DNA of 64,000 nt, from assembly GCA_934047225.1 (NCBI GenBank), contig OW203986.1, forward strand, positions 18,541,221-18,605,220. The letters run 5' to 3'. Made by a program: the position numbers and the translations under genes. The DNA comes from Ypsolopha sequella. Lineage: Eukaryota > Arthropoda > Insecta > Lepidoptera > Ypsolophidae. Shown piece by piece: positions 1-9,312 of the stretch. The notes under the pieces are model-generated. The model saw only the letters and a list, made by a program, of their open reading frames with translations, was not told the origin of the DNA and made no database searches. Position 1 is the stretch's first letter; each line of letters opens with the position of its first letter.

Positions 1-2
1 TG

Positions 3-1043
3 CAGAAAGTGACTGTGGCAGTTAATGAAGATTCCAGTCTTCCGTCGTTATCTGAATCTTCAATATATCGAGTGATGAAAAAATTGAAATTTAATCATGT
101 TAAGAGAGCACGCAAGAGCATCATGTTGGACAGGCCTGATCTCCAAATATGGAGACAAAAATATCTCCTGCAGATCGCCGATTTTAGAAAGCAAAATAAA
201 AAAATATTTTACATGGACGAAACATGGATTAATGCAGGTCACAGCTGTGACTACATATGGGTTGATGACGACATTGAATCAAGTAGAGATGCCTTTTTAA
301 GAGGACTTTCTACTGGTCTAAAAAATCCTCAGAAAGGAAAACGATTAATAATCACACATATCGGAAGCGAAGATGGTTTCGCGGAAGGCGGAAAATGGAT
401 TTTTCAAGCCCAGAAAACCGAAGGAGACTACCACGGCGAAATGGATGCGCACAATTTTGAGAAGTGGTTCGATAAAATTTTGGAAAAAATCCCAATTGGT
501 TCCGTCATAGTAATGGACAATGCCCCTTATCATTCGCGTCAAATCGAAAAGGCGCCCAACATGAGTTGGCGGAAGGAGGCTATCCAAAACTGGTTGCGCG
601 AAAAAGAAATCAAATTTCAAGAAACCGAAATCAAAGCGAATCTCATAGCTAAAGTAGACAAGCAAAAATATAAAAAAATGTATGTAGATGAGTTGGCGGC
701 ATCGAAAAATGTGACAGTTTTGCGCCTTCCACCATATCATTGCGAGCTTAACCCGATAGAGTTGATATGGGCGCAAGTAAAAGGTTACGTTGGAAGGAAC
801 AACAAAACATTCAAAATGGACGATGTGAAGATTTTGTTAGACCAAGGTTTGGCGCGGATCGGGCCAGAACAGTGGGCGAAATGTGTAGCTCATGTCCTAA
901 AAGTAGAAGAAAAAATGAAAGAACTGGATGGGATAATAGATACGGCCAACGACGCTGTGAGGGAACCATTTGTAATTAACGTGGGCGATTTGACTAGCGA
1001 TTCATCAGAATATTTTAGCGATAAATCAAATAAAGAAATTTAA
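3..1043 (+). CDS. Tc1/mariner-IS630-like transposase, 5' end outside window
   Basis: DDE-type transposase that would cut and paste a DNA transposon. The frame is open from the window edge, so the N-terminal part, including most of the helix-turn-helix DNA-binding region, is missing. Counting from the GTG at position 9, the catalytic residues are D70 (YMDETW), D170 (VIVMDNAPYH) and E251 (NPIELIWAQVKGY). About 80 residues separate the second D and the E, far more than the 34-41 of typical mariner/Tc1; the extra part is a charged lysine-rich helix. An acidic/serine tail ends the protein. No frameshift or stop is seen in the 1 kb present, so the copy may be recent or domesticated. Terminal inverted repeats could not be recognised because the left end is absent. 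Family assignment rests on the DDE motifs and is firm at superfamily level only. Confidence 0.85.
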   Translation, partial: QKVTVAVNEDSSLPSLSESSIYRVMKKLKFNHVKRARKSIMLDRPDLQIWRQKYLLQIADFRKQNKKIFYMDETWINAGHSCDYIWVDDDIESSRDAFLRGLSTGLKNPQKGKRLIITHIGSEDGFAEGGKWIFQAQKTEGDYHGEMDAHNFEKWFDKILEKIPIGSVIVMDNAPYHSRQIEKAPNMSWRKEAIQNWLREKEIKFQETEIKANLIAKVDKQKYKKMYVDELAASKNVTVLRLPPYHCELNPIELIWAQVKGYVGRNNKTFKMDDVKILLDQGLARIGPEQWAKCVAHVLKVEEKMKELDGIIDTANDAVREPFVINVGDLTSDSSEYFSDKSNKEI

Positions 1044-1425
1044 TTAAGCACCTAACATATTTTAATCACATACTTACCCATCTCTAGATAGTTCACCTAT
1101 TCATAGACAAAGACAACATGGCGCTTTGTTTACATAGTCCACAATTTCTATTGACGGCGACTTGTACAACAGTATCAGATTGTGTCACAGGCATTTTGAT
1201 AAAATGTATTGTCTACCAAGTAAACGGCTGACGGCGAATAGTATTCCAACTTTAAATCTCCGTAAGTAACTTGATATGGTTGCAGTGTAGGTATTTTATT
1301 GTGACTTGATTTGTATATCCATCAATTAAATAATTCAGATCAAATGTTGTAACTAAATTATGATCATTTTCTGTTTATCCAATGACTAATTTTCTGTATA
1401 TTAACTTTTATTATTATATTTTCAG

Positions 1426-1524
1426 CGTCTTCCTCGGGCCTCAGTAACCAGTCGTCTCATTCAAAACAGCCTTTTATTGAAAATGCATTGTTTTCACAAG
1501 AATTACATGGCCAAGTTTGTACAG
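1426..1524 (+). other. candidate internal exon, 99 nt, phase 1-1
   Basis: A pyrimidine-rich stretch ending TTTTCAG precedes an open 99-nt segment, which is followed by the donor ACAG|GTAATA. The phase that stays open starts two bases in and reads SSSGLSNQSSHSKQPF and onward. The same acceptor plus the first ~24 exon bases recur at 2254, so this looks like a duplicated exon start. No family is recognised. It could belong to the 3' part of the transposase transcription unit or to a host gene. Confidence 0.35.
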
Positions 1525-2186
1525 GTAATACCTACATGCTATTATTTTCTCACCTTCTGCGGGGCGAGCACGGGTGTTCCAAAGACGTTTTTGACAAGAC
1601 GTGATAAGTGTAAAATTTCTTGCTAATTGTCTAAAATGCTATTATGGGTCAACCATGTGACTCGTTCTTGCGGCTCGACATGACTTTCTTGTTATTAACT
1701 TCATAGTGTGAGTTCATCTGAATATGCTACCAAATAAAATAATGTTTATAAGAATGCAGTTCATACAGCTAAATAACATTTAAATCTTTCTGGGGACTAG
1801 TTCATTTTTGACACATGTGTAAATAAAGCTTCTTGAGTTTGACAATTATTTCTCATTGTTGTTTGATACAAAAATATAGAAGGAAAAAAACAGTTTGTGT
1901 CAGAATATATATATTTAGATAGCTTGTACAAGATGTAAACTTGTAAACTTAATTATGTACTTCCTACAATGAGGGGAACAAAAAAAAATAATAAAAAAAG
2001 AACAAAAAATATCTTTGTTACAAGAAAATAATAATACGAATAAAAAAACATTTAAAAAAGTAACAGTTTTCTTCTAGTTAACATCCAAAGTACAAATTAT
2101 ATGCTAGTTTGATCAATTGAAAAAAAAATAGGCTTAATATTTAAAAAAAAGAACAAGATTCTTTGAATGCAGTTTTACTTTTTCAG

Positions 2187-2291
2187 CGCATCCACCGGGC
2201 CTGTATATTCATTATTATTATTACTATTTCTGTATTTAATATTATATTTTCAGCGTCTTCCTCGGGCCTCAGTAACAAGCCAGAAGAATGA
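2187..2291 (+). other. two further acceptor/exon starts resembling 1426
   Basis: At 2181-2187 a TTTCAG|CG acceptor is followed by an exon-like start (reads HPPGLY). At 2251-2254 a second TTTTCAG|CG acceptor is followed by almost the same bases as exon 1426, reading SSSGLSNKPEE and then TGA at 2289. If the phase is the same as at 1426, this would be an alternative terminal exon. This is a visual call without transcript support. Confidence 0.3.
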
Positions 2292-2318
2292 GAACAAAAG
2301 TTTTTAAAACTGTCAGAT

Positions 2319-2564
2319 ATGCAATATGACATGCAAGAGCACAATACCTCCTCAAGAAAAGGATTTAATCTTAACTCTAGGAAAAGGTCACTTACTCATC
2401 CTTCGGAGCATATTACTGAATGCCTTAATGAATTGTTCAAGGTTGTTCAGACTTGCCTCAAAGAATTCCCCAACAAAAATGATTTGACAATTAATATGAA
2501 AAATTTCATAAAAATATTTTGTCATTTTAATTTTGAATGGCCAATTCATAAAACTGATCTATAG
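2319..2564 (+). CDS. hypothetical 81-aa ORF, unrecognised
   Basis: An ATG-started ORF lying 27 nt after the stop of the candidate terminal exon at 2254-2291, in another frame. The product has a basic serine-rich N-terminus and then a Cys-, Phe- and Lys-rich segment (CLNELFKVVQTCLKEFPNK) that looks like real protein rather than AT-rich noise. I do not recognise the family. It may be a decayed exon of the same gene, with a frameshift just before it, or a transposase fragment. No obvious promoter or downstream partner was seen. Confidence 0.25.
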   Translation: MQYDMQEHNTSSRKGFNLNSRKRSLTHPSEHITECLNELFKVVQTCLKEFPNKNDLTINMKNFIKIFCHFNFEWPIHKTDL

Positions 2565-2757
2565 ATATTCATTGTGAGTCTCGGAATAGATATCATTACT
2601 CACAGCTGGGTAAAAGGGGTGAATAAAATATTATTTGGTAAAATTAGTAGATTTGATAGATTCGTAGATTAGTAGATTCGTGCATTAAAAAAAGTTTTCA
2701 TAGTTAATTCCTTGTTTAATTTCCTTGAACTGCAAATATATAAAATATGTAAGTGGG

Positions 2758-2879
2758 GGATCCATTTAAAGATAAATCATTTTTATCCTTAATTGAAATT
2801 CTCAGTTCGTCATGTTACGATACGGTGAGATTTTTCATGTAAGGATAAAATGATTTATTTTTAGACTTAAATGGATTGG
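2758..2879. repeat. 122-bp imperfect palindrome (short foldback/MITE)
   Basis: Left arm around 2759-2792 pairs with 2840-2877 (ATCCATTTAA...ATCCTTA against TAAGGAT...TTAAATGGAT). The loop is about 47 nt. Mostly complementary with a few bulges. No coding content. Confidence 0.6.
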
Positions 2880-3479
2880 AAAAATTATACTAATAAAAAG
2901 TGACATCTAGCGACATTTTTAAGAACTAAAATAACGCCATCTATTACTTAGGGTTGTACAACAATACACAATGGAAGTGAGAGTGGCGCATCTATTCTGG
3001 GTGTATTATCTATGGCTAGGCGTAGACTGACAATATCTTGCTGCCGCTGACTGCATCAGTGGATTTACGTATTTTTGGAAAAAGGGGGTGCTTTTTTTGA
3101 CCCGAATAACGTGGTATTTGGAAAATGAATAGATATTATTCACATATAGATATGATGGTTTTACTTTCAACGACAGTAGACGTGTTATTCTTCTCTCCGT
3201 AAATAATCTATTTTAAAAGTGGTTAAAAATGTAATTACGTCGTAGTGTTTCATACCAGTGATAACTAGAACAATAAACAATGAAACTGTGATTTTAGAAT
3301 TAAAAAACATTGAAAACTGTGCGCAATATTAACAAAAAACCTAACCAAAATAAGCGTTCCTAAAATTGACCGCGAGTGACATTATAGTGAGATCAATGAC
3401 CTCTGTTGAAGACGAACCGTTAAATTTGTAACGGCCAATATGTCCACATCATATATACGCATATTTCGCAGTTCTTAAC

Positions 3480-3574
3480 ACGACACTGTATGGCCGAGCC
3501 GTGAAGGGTGATACCTAGTCGGATGCATAGCAGTACCACCCCAGGTTCGAGCCCCACTGGTAGACCATCTTTTT
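3480..3574 (+). repeat. tRNA-like pol III-type head just upstream of LINE1 ORF1
   Basis: TGGCCGAGCCGTGAAGG at 3491 matches a pol III A box as found in Leu/Ser tRNAs. GGTTCGAGCCCC at 3544 matches the B box. A T5 run at 3570-3574 could terminate pol III transcription. The spacing of about 50 bp fits. The rest does not fold into a proper tRNA, so this is a tRNA-derived SINE head or a LINE 5' UTR that captured one. Confidence 0.5.
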
Positions 3575-3604
3575 GTGTTTTTGTATTTTGATATTTTGTA
3601 TTTT

Positions 3605-5176
3605 ATGACTGGATACAAGTACTTAATAAGGATGTCATCTGAAAATGTAACACTTCGTGCACCAAGATTGCCTAGAACAAGCTCATTAAATGATATAACT
3701 AATTCATCACTATTTGAAACCTCGACAAGGAGTTTGCCAGACACAACTATTGATGAAAGTGAAAATGTAATTGAATTAAAAAAACAAATAGACCAATTAA
3801 CTGAAGATTTACTAATAGCGAATATTGAAATTGACAATTTAAATATGAAAAATACAGCTATTAAACTGGATTTAGAAAAATGTTATAAGGTTATTGAGAC
3901 GTATAAAAAAATCTCTTTTGACGAATGTATGACGCCAACAGAAAGTAGGAGAAGAAAGAAACAAAAACTAGCATTCAATGAACTTTCGGATCCTATTACT
4001 ACTCCGAAGTCACATTACAGGCGCGTCAGGTTCACAACAGAAAATAAGCCGAACAATACAGCAGCTTCAATTTTTAAATTGTGTACCGAGCATAATGTAG
4101 TTCAGGAAAATAAATTAACTACGCAATGTCAAGAAGTTACTGAAAATGGGCATAGAGAATTATCAAATACATATGAAAAAATATTAGGCGAACAAATTAA
4201 AGACACAACATACAATGATATTGAAAGGGAAGAAGAACAAATAAACAATCGGTCAAACATTGACAATCACGAACAAAAAGCAGACCAAACTGTAATAGAA
4301 TTAAATACTCACATTAATAATTCGAATCCGCACAATATCGATAGTCGGAAGGAAACTAAGACAGTGCTACCAATTGAAAACACAATAAAGAACAATAATG
4401 TGACAAATATGCAACCAACAAAAGTATCTATAAAGGAAAAAACAAATACAGCAGCTAAAGAAGGATGTGTAAAGCAGACGGTTGTGAAACCACGGACCAA
4501 CCGAAACCTTATTCAGATACTAGGAGGAGAACAATGTATTGGGTTGGCCTCAAAACTAGTGGATTCCAGGTTTAATACAAAATTTGTTTCCTATGACATT
4601 ACTGCAATAGTGAAGCCAAATGCAAATTGTAATGAAATACTAAAATCTATTGAAAATGTAACATTTGACTCATCAGATATCATTATTTTAAATGTTGGTG
4701 AGCAAGACTGTAATCCTTATCAATTAATCTCGGAACTTAGTTTCTTCTTAAATTGCCATAAGAAAATGACAATTATCGTTATGGGTGTGTATAAAAGCGA
4801 ATTTCTTAACACAAACAAATTAAATCATGAACTAAAATTAATGTGTAAAAATTTCGGTCACTGTACTTTCCTTGATGTTATTGAATGTGACCAATTAAAG
4901 ATGGATATTTGCTGCAAAATTAACATAATCATCGATACATTTTTCTATAATGATAATTATTTGAATTTTAATGCTAGGAAAACGAAAACCATTAAGTCAG
5001 GTAATACAGAAAATTTAAAAGGTACAATCCCATTCTACTTTAAAAAAATGATGGACAAACAAAATAGTCTCAACTTAAGTAGGTCTAAAAACATAATCGC
5101 ACATAAGCCAAAAAAAGGAACGATACCGTACTACTTTCTGTCAAGTCAGGAAAAGTTTTTTCGTGAGAAAAAATGA
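3605..5176 (+). CDS. LINE1 ORF1 protein (coiled coil plus esterase-like C-terminal fold)
   Basis: Probable RNA-binding/chaperone-type first ORF of a LINE. The first ATG is at 3605, with a second in-frame ATG at 3632 (MSSENV); upstream GTG starts are unlikely. A heptad-rich segment (ENVIELKKQIDQLTEDLLIA and following) predicts a coiled coil near residues 50-90. A basic patch (ESRRRKKQK) follows, then a long polar Asn/Glu-rich linker. The last third (LIQILGGEQC ... IIILNVGEQD ... FLDVIECD) resembles the SGNH/GDSL-like esterase domain known from some CR1-group ORF1 proteins, but a GDS nucleophile motif is not visible, so it is probably inactive or structural. It overlaps ORF2 by 14 nt. Family fit is inferred from position and layout rather than a clear motif. 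Confidence 0.7.
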   Translation: MTGYKYLIRMSSENVTLRAPRLPRTSSLNDITNSSLFETSTRSLPDTTIDESENVIELKKQIDQLTEDLLIANIEIDNLNMKNTAIKLDLEKCYKVIETYKKISFDECMTPTESRRRKKQKLAFNELSDPITTPKSHYRRVRFTTENKPNNTAASIFKLCTEHNVVQENKLTTQCQEVTENGHRELSNTYEKILGEQIKDTTYNDIEREEEQINNRSNIDNHEQKADQTVIELNTHINNSNPHNIDSRKETKTVLPIENTIKNNNVTNMQPTKVSIKEKTNTAAKEGCVKQTVVKPRTNRNLIQILGGEQCIGLASKLVDSRFNTKFVSYDITAIVKPNANCNEILKSIENVTFDSSDIIILNVGEQDCNPYQLISELSFFLNCHKKMTIIVMGVYKSEFLNTNKLNHELKLMCKNFGHCTFLDVIECDQLKMDICCKINIIIDTFFYNDNYLNFNARKTKTIKSGNTENLKGTIPFYFKKMMDKQNSLNLSRSKNIIAHKPKKGTIPYYFLSSQEKFFREKK

Positions 5177-8111
5177 TACAGCGCCCCCCCCATCGGTCAT
5201 TTTGCCAGGTGATAATGTTATAACTAAAAAAATTGCACCTCCTGGACAAGGCCTAATATTTTACAAGAATATTTACGTCCTTCATCAGAATATCAATTCT
5301 CTGATTACTAAATCAGACCTTCTCACAGTCTGTTTGGATGAACTTGAAACGTCAAATAAACCGGTAGACGTTGTATGCATAACGGAGCATCTTATGGTCA
5401 AAGATGAAATTGACTTACTGAATATCCCAAATTTTAAAATTGCAACTCATTATTTTAGGGAGAGAAGGAAGAAGAAGAGTGGAGGCTCATGCATACTTAT
5501 TAGGAATGGTCATGAATTTAAAGTCTTAAATGATTTAAATGAACTAGCTGTTGAATTTGCCTTTGAATGTTGTGCGATTGAGTTGACACAACATAATGTC
5601 ATAATTGTGTGCGCTTATAGAAGACCTAAGCAGGACAATATATTGACTTTCTTTGATACTTTGGAAATCGTTGCAAGGAAACTGAGTAACAAAAAAAACA
5701 AAAAAATCATTATGTGTGGTGATTTTAACGTAAATATTTTATTAACTGATCAACAATCTGTAAAATTTCAGCAGATAATGCAAATCAACAACTTAACCCT
5801 TCAAATTAGAGAACCTACTCGATTAGCTAGTGGTACGTGCTTAGACAACTTCGCGCACAACGTTAAAGGTTGTAAAAGTGAAGTAATTGAATTCGCACTC
5901 TCGGACCACACGGCACAGCTCCTAAAAGTTCCAGTAAAAAAAACATGTGCCCTCAAGTCTTGGTACATAACACGCAGAGACTACAACAGAGAAAATATGG
6001 ACAAGTTTGTACAATGTATGGAGAACCTCTCATTTTCTGATGTATATGCTACCAATGATCCAAATACCGCGTACAAAGAATTCATGAATCTTTTCAATTT
6101 ATTTTTCGATTTATGCTTTCCCACGAAATCAATACGGATATCTTTAAATAAAAAGCCTAAATGGATATCGAGTGGTATAAAAAAATGTTGCAATAGGAAA
6201 AGACAATTACTATGGCATTACCGAAGAAATTCAAATGAAGAAAATAGAAATACACTTAAAACATACACAAAAAGACTCAAAAAAATTATTAACTTAACAC
6301 AGCGTGCTCAAAATATCTATCATATAGAAACGTCTAGATGCAAATCAAAAACAACTTGGGAAGTGATACAAAACAATAAAAATAACTGTCCTAAAGAACC
6401 AATAGCTAGAATTAGGAGTGATGGTAAAATTATCAATGACCCGAAAGAAATAGCAGAAGCGTTTAACAACTATTTCATTGATCAAACAAATATTTCTACA
6501 AATAAACCAAACCCAGTACCAGAAAAAATCGCAAACGAACCTCACTCTATGTTTATGCAACCATCACTACCTATTGATATGTTAAAAATAATAAAATCAT
6601 TAAAAAACACTAGCAGTGTTGGGCACGACAACATCTGTACCACAGTCGTTAAAGCAGTAGCTGAGCACATTTCATTCCCGCTCAGTCACATAATGAATAC
6701 ATGTATCAGCACAGGAACATATCCGGAACAGCTTAAAACTACAATCGTTATACCTGTGCACAAAAAAGATGATAAGGAAGAGTTGGAGTTTTATAGACCC
6801 ATTGCACTCATTCCAGTAACATCCAAAATTTTTGAAAAATATTTATGTCAAAATTTATATTCGTATCTTGATAAATATGGAATATTAGTTAAAGAACAAA
6901 AAGGTTTTCGTAAAAATAAAACAATTGATATGGCTATCTATGAACTTGTAAAAAAAGCATTGGTTGGCATGGATCTTAAACAACCAATATGTGCAATTTA
7001 CATGGATATGACCAAGGCTTTTGACTTTGTTGACCACGATATACTGTTAACCAAACTTAATGCATATGGTATAAGAGGTAACATTGCGAGTTTAATACAG
7101 TCATACTTAAGCAACCGAAAGCAATATGTGGAAATAACACAAGTGTGCGTTGCAAGCAAAACTGAGACTAAATATCGCTCTAACTTAAGGGAAAAAAATT
7201 GTGGTGTACCACAGGGAAGTGTTTTGGGGCCGCTGTTGTTTTTATTGTATATCAATGACATGCCAAAAAACGTCAGTTACCCAATGGTACTTTTTGCCGA
7301 CGACAGCACTGTTGTCATTGAACGTGATACCGCTAAAAACTACGAAGATGAGATAAATGAAACTTTGCATACAATAATTGAATGGCTTAGCAAGAATAAA
7401 CTTGTCATTAATCTTAAAAAAACGAAAATTATGCACTTTTACCAAAAAATATCACCCCCACACTTTAATATAGACTATCATGGCACTATTATTGAGACAG
7501 TAGACACCACTAAGTTCCTTGGTATAGTTATTGATAATGGTTTGAAGTGGAAACCCCAGATTGAAAATGTTTGTAAAAGGTTAAATAAATCTGCATATGC
7601 CTTGTATAAATTATCAAAAGTTGTTAACCTTCAGACATTGACGACAGCATATCACGGATATGCTGCTTCAGTTCTTCGCTATGGATTAATCTTTTGGGGC
7701 AATTCCACAGATGTAAATTTGGTCTTTAAGGCTCAAAAGAAGTGTATCAGGGCTATATGTGGTTTACAATCTAGAGATACATGTAAGCCTCATTTTAAGG
7801 AGCTAAAGATTCTTACGCTACCATGTATGTATATTTACGAAGCTTCATTATTTGTGAAAACAAACCCTGAACTATTTAAGAAAATTTCTCAGGTAAACGA
7901 TAAGCAGCTACGAAATAGAAATAGACTTTACATTGAAAAGAGCAACACAACCCTAATACATAATAGCATAGTACGCATGGGACCTAAAATCTATAACAAC
8001 TTGCCTCATGAAATAAAAAACCTGGACTTGATACATTTTAAATACAAACTTTGGACATACCTTATTGAAAAATGCTATTATACTATTTCTGAGTTTCTTG
8101 ACAAATTTTAA
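5163..8111 (+). CDS. LINE1 ORF2: APE endonuclease and reverse transcriptase
   Basis: Enzyme that nicks the target and copies LINE RNA at the nick. An N-terminal APE-like endonuclease shows HQNINS (Asn about residue 43), CITEH (Glu about 75), CAYRRPK, MCGDFNVN and the terminal SDH. The reverse transcriptase core has VIPVHKK, FYRPIALIPVTSKIFEKY, YMDMTKAFDFVDH, GVPQGSVLGPLLFLLYIND and FADDS (about residue 710). The thumb region follows, and the C-terminus has MGPKIYNNLPHEIK. Length of about 980 aa fits a full-length ORF2. The frame begins with a GTG at 5163 and no ATG precedes the essential Asn, so start choice is unclear: the ORF1 stop overlaps an ATG (ATGA, 5173-5176) in a different frame, just before a C8 run. 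Jockey/CR1-group assignment is inferred. Confidence 0.9.
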   Translation: MRKNDTAPPPSVILPGDNVITKKIAPPGQGLIFYKNIYVLHQNINSLITKSDLLTVCLDELETSNKPVDVVCITEHLMVKDEIDLLNIPNFKIATHYFRERRKKKSGGSCILIRNGHEFKVLNDLNELAVEFAFECCAIELTQHNVIIVCAYRRPKQDNILTFFDTLEIVARKLSNKKNKKIIMCGDFNVNILLTDQQSVKFQQIMQINNLTLQIREPTRLASGTCLDNFAHNVKGCKSEVIEFALSDHTAQLLKVPVKKTCALKSWYITRRDYNRENMDKFVQCMENLSFSDVYATNDPNTAYKEFMNLFNLFFDLCFPTKSIRISLNKKPKWISSGIKKCCNRKRQLLWHYRRNSNEENRNTLKTYTKRLKKIINLTQRAQNIYHIETSRCKSKTTWEVIQNNKNNCPKEPIARIRSDGKIINDPKEIAEAFNNYFIDQTNISTNKPNPVPEKIANEPHSMFMQPSLPIDMLKIIKSLKNTSSVGHDNICTTVVKAVAEHISFPLSHIMNTCISTGTYPEQLKTTIVIPVHKKDDKEELEFYRPIALIPVTSKIFEKYLCQNLYSYLDKYGILVKEQKGFRKNKTIDMAIYELVKKALVGMDLKQPICAIYMDMTKAFDFVDHDILLTKLNAYGIRGNIASLIQSYLSNRKQYVEITQVCVASKTETKYRSNLREKNCGVPQGSVLGPLLFLLYINDMPKNVSYPMVLFADDSTVVIERDTAKNYEDEINETLHTIIEWLSKNKLVINLKKTKIMHFYQKISPPHFNIDYHGTIIETVDTTKFLGIVIDNGLKWKPQIENVCKRLNKSAYALYKLSKVVNLQTLTTAYHGYAASVLRYGLIFWGNSTDVNLVFKAQKKCIRAICGLQSRDTCKPHFKELKILTLPCMYIYEASLFVKTNPELFKKISQVNDKQLRNRNRLYIEKSNTTLIHNSIVRMGPKIYNNLPHEIKNLDLIHFKYKLWTYLIEKCYYTISEFLDKF

Positions 8112-8331
8112 ATGAAATTATTAATTTCCATAGGGCTTTTTATTATCCTATAACTGCGACATTTTTTGAGTTTATTAAGTATTATGTTAAATTGATTTGA
8201 ATTATTATATTGTCTAACGTTCATACGCTCACGATTGAGATACCGTGCGGACGTGTCTCCCTAAATAAAGCTAGCTAATTTACTGATAGCCAATACTGTC
8301 TATTAGTGTGCGAAATTTGCGTTCTGTAACT

Positions 8332-9291
8332 ATGGTGAAGTGCGGAAAGTGTAATAAACTGGTCACTAAGAAAAGTCCGGGCTTACAGTGTGTTAAGTGT
8401 TCTAAATGGATACATGGCGGTTGCGCTAATCTTTCGTCCGAACAGCTGAGTACACTGTATGCGACGGAGGCGGTTGACTGGAGATGCCGAAGCTGCGCAA
8501 GTGGCACAAAACCAAAGCGCCTCTCGTTTATTATGCCAGATGCTGTAGAGGAAGACAACACCGACAACGAGACTTCAGATCCGCAGCCAACTGATAATGT
8601 CACACAGAAAATGCTGTGTGATATAAAGCGTGAAGTGCGCGAAGTCGTACGCAGCGAATTGCAAACTGTTCTACAATTCTATTCAGATAAGATTGACGAA
8701 TACGAATTAAGAATAAATATGTACGAAAACCAGAACACTGAATTAAAAAACAATTTTAAGAATCTTGCACTGCGAAATGATGTACTGGAGCAAAAAATAA
8801 ATAATATTGAGCAAAATATGCTAAATAATTATGTAGAAATATGTGGCGTCAAGGAACATGATAATGAAGATGTACCCAACATAGCCAATATTATATGTAA
8901 GAAATTAAATCAGAATCCCGCAGATATTATGAAGGTATATCGTAAAAAAGTGAGTCGTGCCGGAACCGCAAAAAACAGATCCTCGTCAATTACTGTATCG
9001 CTTCGTCAGGACTGCCGCGACAAATGGATAGAAGCTGCCAAAATGGTCATCATCACGGAGAAAGATATAGGACGAGAGGACGATACAAGGATCTATGTGC
9101 GCGAGTCTCTTACTCCTAACACGGCCTTTCTTCTATGGAAAACAAAAATGGCACTAAAAGAAACGGACCTATATAAATTTGTTTGGTGTAAAAATGGGCA
9201 AGTATTAGTCCGTAGGGCCGAAAAGGAAAAGTCGTTTACAGTGAGATCTGTACATGATATCGAAAGATTAGCAGCGGTACTGGAAAAATAA
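8332..9291 (+). CDS. LINE2 ORF1 protein: PHD finger, coiled coil, RNA-binding region
   Basis: The first ATG (8332) directly precedes a PHD-type zinc finger: CGKC, CVKC, WIHGGC and WRCRSC supply the Cys4-His-Cys3 ligands within the first ~55 residues. A middle segment with heptads (ELRINMYENQNTELKNNFKN and on to about residue 170) predicts a coiled coil. After it comes an RRM-like/LINE ORF1 C-terminal region (VEICGVKEHDNEDV, KVYRKK, ITVSLRQDCRDKWIEAAK, RIYVRESLTPNT), the layout known for PHD-bearing ORF1 proteins of several insect and invertebrate LINE clades. It likely packages LINE RNA; the PHD finger may contact histone tails. No disruption is seen. Confidence 0.85.
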   Translation: MVKCGKCNKLVTKKSPGLQCVKCSKWIHGGCANLSSEQLSTLYATEAVDWRCRSCASGTKPKRLSFIMPDAVEEDNTDNETSDPQPTDNVTQKMLCDIKREVREVVRSELQTVLQFYSDKIDEYELRINMYENQNTELKNNFKNLALRNDVLEQKINNIEQNMLNNYVEICGVKEHDNEDVPNIANIICKKLNQNPADIMKVYRKKVSRAGTAKNRSSSITVSLRQDCRDKWIEAAKMVIITEKDIGREDDTRIYVRESLTPNTAFLLWKTKMALKETDLYKFVWCKNGQVLVRRAEKEKSFTVRSVHDIERLAAVLEK

Positions 9292-9312
9292 CTTATAACA
9301 TAATTAAATTAA

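Larger units (their letters stand above)
1044..3470. other. non-coding stretch around the exon-like motifs
   Basis: Apart from the candidate exons, the 81-aa ORF and the palindrome listed separately, I see only AT-rich sequence with poly(A)-like runs at 1978-2165 and no recognisable gene or RNA. Confidence 0.5.
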
